A DNA stretch of 63,011 bases from Phycisphaerae bacterium (lineage in GTDB: Bacteria > Planctomycetota > Phycisphaerae > Phycisphaerales > SM1A02), in the NCBI GenBank assembly GCA_002717655.1, contig PBAY01000008.1, forward strand, positions 1 to 63,011. Reading direction: 5' to 3'. Each line of letters begins with the position of its first letter. The stretch's first letter is position 1. Below the pieces are notes generated by a model, which was not told the DNA's origin, did not search any database, and worked only from the letters and a program-made list of their open reading frames with translations. The position numbers were made by a program, and so were the translations under genes. This document shows positions 39,528-48,002 of the stretch, piece after piece.

Positions 39528-40052
39528 ATGGCTGATTACGTGACTGTCGATGGTGCCAGAGTGGGAGTCCTGATGGGGAGTGCTTCGGACTGGCCTGTCA
39601 TGGAAAAATGTTCAGCAACGCTTGCCAAACTGGGCATCCCGCATGAATGCAATGTGATTTCGGCTCATCGCGCTCCTGCAAGACTCGAGTCCTACTGCAG
39701 TACAGCGGAAGAACGCGGTATTCAGGTTCTGATCTGTGCCGCAGGCGGTGCAGCTCATCTGGCCGGTGTCGCGGCCGCGATGACGCATCTCCCGATCCTG
39801 GGTTGTCCCATGAAGGCCTGGTCAACCGAAGGGCTTGACTCCTTGCTGTCCATGGCACAGATGCCCAAGGGTATTCCAGTCGGCACGTTGGCCGTAGGCG
39901 GAGCGGGGGCAATCAATGCCGCCATCCTTGCCACCGAGATTCTTGCCTTGTCTGATTCGGATGTTCGTACGAGGTTGCTCGCCTTCCGTGCAGATCAATC
40001 CAGTGCGACCTTCGAGCTGCCAGGTGCACCGGGTCATCCCGCACAGGTGTGA
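39528..40052 (+). CDS. purE: N5-carboxyaminoimidazole ribonucleotide mutase PurE
   Basis: Class I PurE of de novo purine synthesis, converting N5-CAIR to CAIR in the cytoplasm. 174 aa, family-standard. The substrate-binding GSASDWPVM motif, the SAHRAP motif with the catalytic His, the AGGAAHLAGVAAA loop and the GVP-type region (here GIPVGTLAVGGAGAINAA) are all present. The ATG at 39528 is preceded by TTTGGAGG, and the frame upstream of it is unconserved. purK, its usual partner, is not adjacent; pdxH follows by six bases. Confidence 0.95.
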   Translation: MADYVTVDGARVGVLMGSASDWPVMEKCSATLAKLGIPHECNVISAHRAPARLESYCSTAEERGIQVLICAAGGAAHLAGVAAAMTHLPILGCPMKAWSTEGLDSLLSMAQMPKGIPVGTLAVGGAGAINAAILATEILALSDSDVRTRLLAFRADQSSATFELPGAPGHPAQV

Positions 40053-40058
40053 CCATTC

Positions 40059-40658
40059 ATGGACTTTGAGACTCCACCAACGGATCCAATGCCGCAATGT
40101 CAGTTGTGGTTTGATGAGGCCCGGCAGAAATGCACGGTACCCAATACTCATGCCATGGCCTTGTCAACTGTTGATGCGCAGGGTCGTCCATCGTGCAGGA
40201 TGGTGCTTCTCAAGGGATTTGATGCGCGTGGTCCGGTTTTCTATACGAACAGTGAAAGTCGCAAGGGCGACGAGTTGGCTGGGAATCCCAATGTTTCCCT
40301 GCTGTTCTTCTGGGATGAACTGGAACGTCAGATTCGAATAGAGGGGTTGGTCGAGTTGGTCAGTGCTGATGAGGCGGATGCCTACTTTGCCTCCAGACCT
40401 CGAGGTAGCCAGATCGGAGCCTGGGCCAGCGATCAGTCCAGAGCAGGAGCGACTGCAGCAGGCATGAAAGAACGTGTTGCTGCCTTTGAGAGCCAATTCG
40501 ATGGGCAGGAGGTGCCCCGGCCGCCACATTGGCTGGGATATCGGGTGGTGCCCAGGTCGATTGAGTTCTGGCAGGGTGGAGCGTATCGCCTCCATCAACG
40601 AGTCGTGTATGAAGTTGATGAGCGAGGTGAATGGAAGACGCAACGACTCTGGCCATAG
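40059..40658 (+). CDS. pdxH: Pyridoxamine 5'-phosphate oxidase
   Basis: FMN-dependent oxidase that makes pyridoxal 5'-phosphate from PNP or PMP. 199 aa. Conserved segments: RPSCRMVLLKGFDARGPVFYTN, SRKGDELAGNPNVSLLFFW, ASRPRGSQIGAWAS, and the C-terminal PRSIEFWQGGAYRLHQR signature with the RLH motif, then RLWP at the end. Probably co-transcribed with purE, six bases upstream. Confidence 0.95.
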   Translation: MDFETPPTDPMPQCQLWFDEARQKCTVPNTHAMALSTVDAQGRPSCRMVLLKGFDARGPVFYTNSESRKGDELAGNPNVSLLFFWDELERQIRIEGLVELVSADEADAYFASRPRGSQIGAWASDQSRAGATAAGMKERVAAFESQFDGQEVPRPPHWLGYRVVPRSIEFWQGGAYRLHQRVVYEVDERGEWKTQRLWP

Positions 40659-40667
40659 CGGGCTGAG

Positions 40668-41492
40668 TCAGATCATGTCTTCATCATCAAGGTCGTCCAG
40701 CATCCGTTCTGCTTCCCGAATGAGATCATCCGGAAGTTCGCCATCAAGATGTTGCACGTGATCACTTCTGCTTGAGGACGTTGGACGCTTTTCATTTCTG
40801 ATGGCAGGCTTCTCGAGCTGTTCAGCGTTTGAGGTGGGGGGGCGGGTTTTTTCCTCTTCTTCAATCAAGCTTTCCGCCTGAGCAAGAAGGTCCGCTGGCA
40901 GCAGCACTGACGGGTCGACACGTTCAGGCTTCTTTCTGGAAGGCGGCGGTTCAGGGGGTTCCACTTCAGTTCTGGAAGCAAGTTCTTCCAGATGCGCAGG
41001 CAACTCGCCAACGTCATCAAGTGGCCCGGAGACATCAAAGAGGTTCTTCCAGGTATTGACCTCCCCGGGCTTGAGTGAAGCGGGGCGATGATGTGGTTCT
41101 GGTTGGTTCCGGCGGGACTGCCGATCCTCCAATAGCAGCCTGAGAAATCGATCTGATTCCAGATCACGCGCATTGCGGCGGCTTGCCGCTCTTCGAACTC
41201 TGCGATCGGAGGAAACCACCAACAGGCTGCGAGGGGCACTGGAATCGGCAATCAGGCGTTCCAGAATCTCATCGGCTTCCTTTTGTCGGGAATAAATTGC
41301 CCTGATTTGCCCGGGCAGCCGTGGCGGGCCTTCCTGGGGTGGCATTCCATCGCAGACCAGTACAACGTGATTCTCCGCCCAGCGGCTGGTACCGATAAGA
41401 GCTGCCAGTCCAGCTACATCAAGGCCTGCGAGGCCTGGAGGCAGGATTCCCGTCATATGCAGGACATTGAATGTGTCGACGAGGACCCTCAT
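40668..41492 (-). CDS. NYN/YacP-type PIN-like nuclease with long disordered tail
   Basis: A 274-aa protein whose first 120 residues form a NYN (YacP/Rae1-like) PIN-fold domain: MRVLVDTFNVLH with the first acidic residue, VLVCDGMPP with the second, and LLVVSSDRRVRRAA with the third. These acidic positions make a metal-dependent ribonuclease activity plausible. Rae1 in Bacillus cleaves mRNA in the ribosomal A site, but function here is inferred only. Residues 125-274 are low-complexity, rich in Glu, Pro, Arg and Asp, with two short helical 'LPADLLAQAESLIEEE' and 'LPDDLIREAERMLDD' motifs that look like a duplicated interaction element. Confidence 0.78.
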   Translation of the reverse strand: MRVLVDTFNVLHMTGILPPGLAGLDVAGLAALIGTSRWAENHVVLVCDGMPPQEGPPRLPGQIRAIYSRQKEADEILERLIADSSAPRSLLVVSSDRRVRRAASRRNARDLESDRFLRLLLEDRQSRRNQPEPHHRPASLKPGEVNTWKNLFDVSGPLDDVGELPAHLEELASRTEVEPPEPPPSRKKPERVDPSVLLPADLLAQAESLIEEEEKTRPPTSNAEQLEKPAIRNEKRPTSSSRSDHVQHLDGELPDDLIREAERMLDDLDDEDMI

Positions 41493-41563
41493 TGGCCGAT
41501 TCCCGTATCGGTGTTTTTAGGCCAATAAGGCCTGTAGGCAGTGGTAATCCATGAGGGAAACCC

Positions 41564-41592
41564 TTGCCTGAAAGCAGCTGATCGGTTCTAAT
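41564..41592 (+). promoter_or_regulatory. Putative rpsU promoter
   Basis: TTGCCT (41564-41569) and TCTAAT (41587-41592) are separated by 17 bases, giving one of the better sigma-70-like pairs in the window. The leader to the rpsU ATG would be about 35 bases. Confidence 0.4.
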
Positions 41593-41632
41593 ACTCCGCT
41601 TTCCCCAAGGTTTCAACCAGAGAAACGAATCT

Positions 41633-41911
41633 ATGGCAATCCGGATCAAATCACGTCACGGCGAATCCGTCAATCAAATGCTTCGCCGCTTCAAGAAGCT
41701 CTGTGAAAAAGAGGGGCTGACGAAGGACGTCAAGCGCCGTCAGTACTTCGAGAAGCCATCGGAACGACGACGAAGGGCTTTGCGCAAGTCCATCGCTCGG
41801 ATTGCACGCCTTCAGGCTGGCCCACCACCACGTGGTGGATCCCGCAGTGGCCCCCCCAGTGGTGGTGCACGAGGCAAGAGTGGTGGCGGTGGCGGCCCTC
41901 GCCGCGGCTAG
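41633..41911 (+). CDS. rpsU: 30S ribosomal protein S21 with Gly/Arg-rich tail
   Basis: Small-subunit protein that helps translation initiation near the anti-Shine-Dalgarno region. The first 60 residues match S21 (SVNQMLRRFKKLCEKEGLTKDVKRRQYFEKPSERRRR). Total length is 92 aa against the usual 58-71. The extra 30 residues form a tail of Gly, Pro, Arg and Ser (PPPRGGSRSGPPSGGARG, ending GGGGGPRRG) that resembles RGG-type RNA-binding tails. Monocistronic and upstream of hppA. Confidence 0.92.
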   Translation: MAIRIKSRHGESVNQMLRRFKKLCEKEGLTKDVKRRQYFEKPSERRRRALRKSIARIARLQAGPPPRGGSRSGPPSGGARGKSGGGGGPRRG

Positions 41912-42054
41912 TGTGTGAAAGCCCCGTGAATACCCTTTGTCAAACGTTTGTAACGATCAGAGCGGGATTTCACGATAAAGGTCATCTGTAAGAGACTTGA
42001 GATTGATTGCCGCCCTGCGTAAATCAGCGCGGTTTCTTTAGAGGAGCAGCAGAC

Positions 42055-44709
42055 GTGAGCGGAATGATGCTTGCCGAACAAGGCATTCAGCAAATCGTAG
42101 ACCATGCATGGGTCTGGTTCATTGCCCCGATTGGTGCCGTTCTGGCACTTTTGTTTGCTTTCATCTTCAGTAAGACGGTCATGCGTCGTTCTGAAGGCGA
42201 AGAGAACATGATCCAGATCGCCGAGGCTGTCCGAAAGGGCGCCATGGCTTACCTGATTCGTCAGTACAAGGTCGTCTTCATCGTCTTCATTGTTCTGGTC
42301 CTGATCCTTCTTGGATTGGGCCTCCTCAACATCCAGCCCATCTGGACGTCTCTAGGCGTTCCGATCGCAGGCCTGCTTTCAGGTATCTGTGGCTGGGTCG
42401 GCATGAAGATGGCAACCAATGCCTCCGCCCGTACCACCTGGGCTGCCAAGCAGTCCTTGAATGACGGTCTTACCGTCGCCTTCCGTTCTGGTGCCGTCAT
42501 GGGCCTCGTCGTGGTGGGCTTTGCCCTCCTGGACGTCAGTGTCTGGTATCTGGTCTGGAACCAGTTCATTCCGAATACGGGCCTTGAAGAGATCACGGCC
42601 ATCATGCTGACCTACGGCATGGGTGCCTCGACTCAGGCCCTCTTCGCTCGTGTTGGTGGTGGTATCTACACCAAGGCTGCTGATGTCGGTGCTGACCTTG
42701 TCGGCAAGGTCGAGGCAGGTATTCCTGAAGATGATCCTCGCAACCCCGCTGCAATTGCTGACAACGTCGGTGACAACGTCGGTGACGTGGCAGGCATGGG
42801 TGCCGACCTTTATGAGTCGTACTACGGTTCGATTCTCGCCTCGATGGCACTCGGCGCAACCGCGGCACTTTCAGGAGCATTCAGCGACGTATCTGAGAAA
42901 TTCGCATACATCCTCGCCTCTGCTCCGATGGCACTCGCCGGAATCGGCATCATCTGCTCCCTGATCGGCGTCTTTGTCGTCCGGGCGAAGGAAGGTGCTT
43001 CCTTCAGTCAGCTTCTGAAGGGACTCCATATGGGAGTCTGGTTTGCTTCCATTCTGGTCGCAGCAGGTGCAGGCACCTTGTTCTACATCCTGCTTCAGGA
43101 TCCTGATGTCTCCAAGTACTACGCCTGGTGGCAGCCCACGCTCTCCATCATTACTGGCCTTTCTGCAGGTCTGGTGATTGCATTCGCCACGGAGTACTAC
43201 ACCTCCTACGAGCATGCTCCGACTCAACGGATTGCGGAACAGACCCAGACTGGTCATGCGACCGTCATCATTGCCGGTATTGCTGAAGGCATGAAGTCAA
43301 CCTGGGCTCCACTGGTCGTGATCGTCTGTGCCATTCTGCTGGCCTTCGGGTTCAGTGGCGGCAACGACAACTTCCTGCTGGGTCTCTACGGGGTCGGCAT
43401 TGCGGCCGTCGGCATGCTCTCCACACTGGGTATTACGCTTGCGACTGATGCGTATGGTCCGATCGCGGACAACGCAGGTGGCAATGCTGAAATGACCGGA
43501 CAGCCTCCGATCGTTCGTGAGCGCACTGACATGCTCGATTCACTGGGCAATACCACGGCAGCTACCGGCAAGGGATTCGCCATCGGTTCAGCGGCTTTGA
43601 CCGCCATGGCGCTGCTCGCTGCTTATGCGATCGTGGTCAATGTGGCCTTGGTCAAGAAGCATCATGTCAACCAATGGGAAGCTCCTGTAGCTTCCGTTGG
43701 TGGCGATGGATTTGATCTTCAAAGCGTGAATGCCTTCAAGGCTCATCGTCCCGCCGATGGAACGGAAATGGATCTCCATCTGATGAACATGGGGCAGGGT
43801 GAATACCGCATGGTCACCACCAATGATGCCGGCATCACGACAGCTGGCGGTGCCTTGATGCTCAGCTCCAGAGCCGTCGTATCGGGCATCAGTGCGATGT
43901 CTCCAATCGGCACCACCATTCAGGCCAAGGGCATCTGGGACGGCAAGAACGGTGTCTATGACGTTGTTGCCAAGGTCGATGGTGAAACCTTCAAGTTCGA
44001 CGTGGTGCCCGTGGATGTGGCATCTCTCAAGCATCTTGCAGCGTTCTACGACATCTCCATCATGAACCCACGTGTTCTTGGTGGCCTCTTCCTTGGTGTC
44101 ATGCTGGCCTTCGTCTTCTGTGCGATGACCATGAATGCGGTCGGCCGTGCGGCATACAGAATGATGAACGAATGTCGTCGCCAGTTTGGAATCATGCGTG
44201 ACAAGTTCAAGTCCGATGGCATGAGTGACGCGGATGTAGCCGATCCAATGAAGTGGCCAACACGTGTCAATGTCAATGGTGTCGACTATCCCGATTATCA
44301 GGAGTGCGTCTCGATTTCGACTGCTGGTGCCCAGCGTGAGATGGTCATGCCATCGATCCTGGCCATCGTCATGCCGATTCTCGTGGGTCTCGTCCTCGGT
44401 GTCGGTGGTGTCATGGGATTGCTTGTCGGTGGTCTTACCAGCGGCTTTGCAGTCGCCATCTACATGGCCAATTCAGGCGGTGCATGGGATAACGCGAAGA
44501 AGTACATCGAGGCTGGGAATCATGGCGGCAAAGGCTCTGATGCTCATAAGGCTTCGGTTACCGGTGATACGGTTGGTGATCCGTTCAAGGACACTTCCGG
44601 TCCTTCGCTCAACATTCTCATCAAGCTCATTGCCGTGGTCTCAGTCGTATTCGCCGGTCTGGTCGTCTACTTCGGCCCAACCGTTCAGGCTGCACTTGGC
44701 TTAGGTTGA
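42055..44709 (+). CDS. hppA: K+-dependent membrane-bound ion-pumping pyrophosphatase
   Basis: Integral membrane enzyme that couples pyrophosphate hydrolysis to H+ or Na+ transport. Catalytic motifs: DVGADLVGKVEAGIPEDDPRNP, DNVGDNVGDVAGMGADLYESY, DAYGPIADNAGG, and the C-terminal GGAWDNAKKYIE with KASVTGDTVGDP. The K+-switch site reads GNTTAATGKG, with Ala502 and Gly505 where K+-independent enzymes have Lys and Thr, so potassium dependence is expected. The 884-aa length exceeds the usual 660-800 because of about 130 hydrophilic residues (534-663) inserted between two transmembrane helices, predicted on the extracytoplasmic side. GTG start at 42055 has GAGGAG eight bases upstream. Confidence 0.95.
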   Translation: MSGMMLAEQGIQQIVDHAWVWFIAPIGAVLALLFAFIFSKTVMRRSEGEENMIQIAEAVRKGAMAYLIRQYKVVFIVFIVLVLILLGLGLLNIQPIWTSLGVPIAGLLSGICGWVGMKMATNASARTTWAAKQSLNDGLTVAFRSGAVMGLVVVGFALLDVSVWYLVWNQFIPNTGLEEITAIMLTYGMGASTQALFARVGGGIYTKAADVGADLVGKVEAGIPEDDPRNPAAIADNVGDNVGDVAGMGADLYESYYGSILASMALGATAALSGAFSDVSEKFAYILASAPMALAGIGIICSLIGVFVVRAKEGASFSQLLKGLHMGVWFASILVAAGAGTLFYILLQDPDVSKYYAWWQPTLSIITGLSAGLVIAFATEYYTSYEHAPTQRIAEQTQTGHATVIIAGIAEGMKSTWAPLVVIVCAILLAFGFSGGNDNFLLGLYGVGIAAVGMLSTLGITLATDAYGPIADNAGGNAEMTGQPPIVRERTDMLDSLGNTTAATGKGFAIGSAALTAMALLAAYAIVVNVALVKKHHVNQWEAPVASVGGDGFDLQSVNAFKAHRPADGTEMDLHLMNMGQGEYRMVTTNDAGITTAGGALMLSSRAVVSGISAMSPIGTTIQAKGIWDGKNGVYDVVAKVDGETFKFDVVPVDVASLKHLAAFYDISIMNPRVLGGLFLGVMLAFVFCAMTMNAVGRAAYRMMNECRRQFGIMRDKFKSDGMSDADVADPMKWPTRVNVNGVDYPDYQECVSISTAGAQREMVMPSILAIVMPILVGLVLGVGGVMGLLVGGLTSGFAVAIYMANSGGAWDNAKKYIEAGNHGGKGSDAHKASVTGDTVGDPFKDTSGPSLNILIKLIAVVSVVFAGLVVYFGPTVQAALGLG

Positions 44710-44719
44710 TCAGTCCGAC

Positions 44720-45154
44720 ATGACCAACGCGGATCAGGAACAGCGGGGTGGCGGCAAGAAGTCATCACATGACGTGATGACTTTTGCCATCGCCGCCGCT
44801 CGTCTCGCCAGTGACCTTCGTTGCGGTGACGTCAAGCTTCTTGACGTGCGTGATGTCAGCCAGATCTGTGACGTGATTCTCATTGCATCAGGAACCAGTG
44901 ATCGACAGATGAGATCCGTCGCGGATGAGCTGGAGACGCTTGGCAAGGGTGCTGGATATCAGCGATTCCGGGCCACGAGTGATGCGTTGGATACCTGGAT
45001 CGTGGTTGATTTCGTCGAAGTAGTGGTTCATCTGTTCGAGCCAGGACGTCGGGATTACTACGATCTGGAAACACTCTGGTCGGATGCTGAAGAAGTCGAC
45101 TTCGCCCGACCCGAAGCCTCAGGGCAGCAAGCCGACGCTTCCACGGCGGAGTAG
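44720..45154 (+). CDS. rsfS: Ribosome silencing factor RsfS (Iojap family)
   Basis: Binds ribosomal protein L14 (uL14) and blocks subunit joining when nutrients are short. The 144-aa length is typical. Core motifs: DVRDVSQICDVILIASGTSDRQMRSVAD and DTWIVVDFVEVVVHLFEPGRRDYYDLETLW, the latter being the Iojap signature. N- and C-terminal ends are hydrophilic and unconserved. It follows hppA by ten bases and is probably on the same transcript. Confidence 0.93.
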   Translation: MTNADQEQRGGGKKSSHDVMTFAIAAARLASDLRCGDVKLLDVRDVSQICDVILIASGTSDRQMRSVADELETLGKGAGYQRFRATSDALDTWIVVDFVEVVVHLFEPGRRDYYDLETLWSDAEEVDFARPEASGQQADASTAE

Positions 45155-45204
45155 CCTGGTCGTACCAGTTGGGTGTGAGTTGGGGGCACTTGAGGATTGA
45201 TTTC

Positions 45205-46995
45205 ATGCGGAGATTTCACGCATCAGCACTTGTAGTGGGGCTCATCGGGTCTGCTGCAACTGTCTACGGGGACCATCCATTTGAAGGTCGTTGGTACGGC
45301 CAGTTTGAACTGTCCGATGGTCGAGAGATCAGTACCTTGATCAATGCAGAGGAACTTGAAGGAGGCTGGGTCCTGCGGATCACACAGGTTCAGGAAGACC
45401 GCCTTCATCAGCCAATTGTTTCGTTCGAAATTGATGGCAGATCAGTCTCAGTTCGACCAATTGTCGAGGGTGGAACTCAGCGCTGGAATGGCGAACTTGA
45501 TGCGGACTTCAAGCGGTATGCCGGCGAGGTCACGACAGACGGTCAACGGCTTGGCAGCTTTGTTCTGAACAGGACGCCCAGTGCAGGTGAATTTGAATCA
45601 GTGCAGGAGTGGCGTGGAAGTTTCATTAGCCCCGGCCGGGATTATGAACAAGTCAAGCTGGTATTTGGCCATGATGGCGAGCGTTGGCACGGCGATATCT
45701 CACTCCCGGTACGAACAATCAGCAGTCATCCTCTGGAAGTAAGCGAACTCGGTAATGGTCTGCTTGCAATCTGTCCGCTCGATCCTCCGATTACCTTTCG
45801 TATCGTCTCCCCATCATCACTCCTGAGCGAGGAAGTCCCCGGACAATTGCTTGCATCGGTCGAGGAGCAGGGCAACCAGTCATCCTTGATTCTGAACAGG
45901 AACATCGGCGAGCCGTTTCGAGAGTCATTTCGACCACAGACGCCGACTCAGCCATTCCCTTATCAAGTCGAACAGTCTGTTCTGAAGCATCCGATCGGTC
46001 ACGATCTTGGCGTCACGTTTACCAGACCGAAAGGAGAGGGCCCTTTCCCCGCCGCCGTGCTGGTTTCAAGCCTGGGTGAATCAGGAAGAGATCATGTGAA
46101 ACATGGTCATGAATTTCAGGCCGTATGGGCTGATGCATTGGCTCGCTGTGGAATCGCTTCTATTCGATTCGACGATCGGGGTACAGGTCAGTCGACTCTT
46201 CCTGAGGGAGCGCCAGTGGCAGAGGCTTCGATCCGCGATCAGGCCAAGGACCTTCGGTTTCTTGTGGAGTACCTCACCCAGCAACCCGTCATTGATCTCG
46301 ATGGGATCGGAATCATAGGCTGGGGAGATGGAGCACTTGCGGCGATATCCGCTGCTCCCAGCATGTATCGAGAAGTTTCCTTTCTTGTACTTCTCTCGAG
46401 CCCCGGTGTGCCTCTGGGTGAATTGCTGAAGTGGCGCATGTCGGATTGGATTCAATCGCTGCCACTTGATCCAGTGAAGAAAGACAAGGTGCTGAACAGC
46501 TATGCCACTCTGATTGATGTGGCTGGTGATTCTGCAGCCACTGATGAAGAGCTCAGAGAGTTGGTTCTTCGTCATCAGAAGGCCCTTGCTGAAATGACAG
46601 CTGTGCCGGGTGGCATATCCGTGACCAATGCAAGTGTCGAAGAAGGCATGCGTACTTTTGCTTCTCCTGCTTTCAGAGAAAATCTACGGTTCCGTCCAGC
46701 GATGATGCTTCCCCGAGTCCAATGTCCGGTACTGGCGGTCAGCGGTTCTCTTGATCGGCAGACGCCAACGTCATTCAGTCTGCCTTACATCGAGGCTGCG
46801 GTTCAGCGAACTGGAGGCGAAGTGGATGTTGTTGAGATTTCATCATTGAACAACTATCTGCAACCGGTTGATGCTGAAAAGCCAAAGGATCCGAATCGGA
46901 TTCGCGCGACGGTTGACCCTCGGGCACTTCGCACCGTCACGGATTGGATCAATCAGATTGTCGGTCCTGTCCCAGATCCTGCGAGCAAGCCATGA
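45205..46995 (+). CDS. Exported alpha/beta-hydrolase-fold protein lacking the Ser and His of the triad
   Basis: A 596-aa exported protein. The signal peptide is at residues 1-22, then a beta-rich domain to about residue 250, then an alpha/beta hydrolase fold of the peptidase S9/S15-like exported type (FPAAVLVSSLGESGRDH, SIRFDDRGTGQS, DLRFLVEYL). The nucleophile elbow reads G-W-G374-D-G where G-x-Ser-x-G is expected. The late His position reads LNN550YLQP where relatives have LNHLFQ-like sequence. Asp517 (GSLDRQTP) is kept. Two of three catalytic residues therefore seem lost, suggesting a pseudoenzyme or binding role. The ATG at 45205 has TGAGGA upstream. Its stop overlaps the trmB start. Confidence 0.82.
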   Translation: MRRFHASALVVGLIGSAATVYGDHPFEGRWYGQFELSDGREISTLINAEELEGGWVLRITQVQEDRLHQPIVSFEIDGRSVSVRPIVEGGTQRWNGELDADFKRYAGEVTTDGQRLGSFVLNRTPSAGEFESVQEWRGSFISPGRDYEQVKLVFGHDGERWHGDISLPVRTISSHPLEVSELGNGLLAICPLDPPITFRIVSPSSLLSEEVPGQLLASVEEQGNQSSLILNRNIGEPFRESFRPQTPTQPFPYQVEQSVLKHPIGHDLGVTFTRPKGEGPFPAAVLVSSLGESGRDHVKHGHEFQAVWADALARCGIASIRFDDRGTGQSTLPEGAPVAEASIRDQAKDLRFLVEYLTQQPVIDLDGIGIIGWGDGALAAISAAPSMYREVSFLVLLSSPGVPLGELLKWRMSDWIQSLPLDPVKKDKVLNSYATLIDVAGDSAATDEELRELVLRHQKALAEMTAVPGGISVTNASVEEGMRTFASPAFRENLRFRPAMMLPRVQCPVLAVSGSLDRQTPTSFSLPYIEAAVQRTGGEVDVVEISSLNNYLQPVDAEKPKDPNRIRATVDPRALRTVTDWINQIVGPVPDPASKP

Positions 46996-47648
46996 AGTAC
47001 GGGATGGGTCGTCGAAAAGGTGAGCAGATCGAGGGTTGGGGTATCTCGATGAAAGAGCTTGCTGTTGGCGAGCCCCACTCGGTTGATCCTCGTGATCTGT
47101 TTGAGTATCCGGATCGGTCATTCGAGATCGAACTTGGCTCAGGCAAAGGGACATTTCTGGTTCAGCAGGCTGTGAAACAGCCGGAGACCAACTTTCTGGG
47201 AATCGAGTGGGCTGCACCTTTCTACCGATTTGCTGCGGACCGGCTCAGGCGGCATGGCCTTTCCAATACGAAAATGATGCATGGTGATGGAACGGAATTT
47301 CTCGGCTACTGGTGTGCGGATTCAATTGCAGATGTGATCCATCTGTATTTTCTTGATCCGTGGCCCAAGGCAAGACATCACAAGCGGCGTGCAGTGCAGG
47401 ATGAAACGATGAAGCACTTTCATCGCCTTCTGAAATCCGGGGGTCTGCTCCATCTGGTCACGGATCACGATGACCTGTGGCAGTGGTATCAGGAGCACAT
47501 TGATCGCGCTTCGGATCTGTTCGAGACACGAGAATTTCAGCCGCCAGATTCTGCAGAAGGCGATGAGGTCGTTGGAACAAACTTCGAGAGGAAGTATCGA
47601 ATAGAGGGCCGGCCGATTCACAGTGTCACTCTGGTGAGGTGTGACTGA
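46992..47648 (+). CDS. trmB: tRNA (guanine-N7-)-methyltransferase
   Basis: SAM-dependent methyltransferase forming m7G46 in tRNA. About 218 aa. SAM-binding motif FEIELGSGKGTFL, GIEWAAPFYRFAADR, the signature YFLDPWPKARHHKRR, and the C-terminal GTNFERKYRIEGRPIH that contacts tRNA are present. The ATG at 46992 overlaps the hydrolase stop (ATGA). An in-frame start further upstream lies inside the hydrolase gene and is unlikely. Confidence 0.94.
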   Translation: MKYGMGRRKGEQIEGWGISMKELAVGEPHSVDPRDLFEYPDRSFEIELGSGKGTFLVQQAVKQPETNFLGIEWAAPFYRFAADRLRRHGLSNTKMMHGDGTEFLGYWCADSIADVIHLYFLDPWPKARHHKRRAVQDETMKHFHRLLKSGGLLHLVTDHDDLWQWYQEHIDRASDLFETREFQPPDSAEGDEVVGTNFERKYRIEGRPIHSVTLVRCD

Positions 47649-47995
47649 TGCATCGTGAAGGCCATGATCCCGAGGATATTCAGCCAGGGGATATTCTGTG
47701 TGACTTCTGCATGCGACCGACATGGGAACTTGATATCCCATCAATTGAGGGTCATCACGGAAGTGTCGTCTGTGTTGAATGTCTTGAGGTCGCCTGGAAG
47801 ACACTTGTTGTCGACAAGCAGGGCATGGAAGTCAAACCGAATTGCACCTGCAAGATGTGTCTGGAGCAGCGGGAAGGACCGTGGTGGTCTTCACCGGTTC
47901 GTGATGACGCGTCGATCTGTCGTCGTTGTGTCAAGCAGGCTGCAGGTGTTCTTCACAAGAGCAAGGACTGGGATTGGAAGAAGCCACAGTCCTGA
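47648..47995 (+). CDS. Small double zinc-finger protein
   Basis: A 115-aa cytoplasmic protein of unknown function with four cysteine pairs: CDFC (18-21), CVEC (42-45), CTCKMC (66-71) and CRRC (91-94), enough for two zinc sites. The first half (LCDFCMRPTWELDI...VVCVECLEVAW) resembles the ClpX-type C4 zinc-binding fold that binds adaptors or substrates; no ATPase is attached. The TGATG overlap with the trmB stop indicates coupled translation, so a tRNA or translation-linked role is possible. No specific family is claimed. Confidence 0.72.
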   Translation: MHREGHDPEDIQPGDILCDFCMRPTWELDIPSIEGHHGSVVCVECLEVAWKTLVVDKQGMEVKPNCTCKMCLEQREGPWWSSPVRDDASICRRCVKQAAGVLHKSKDWDWKKPQS

Positions 47996-48002
47996 ACTCG
48001 GC

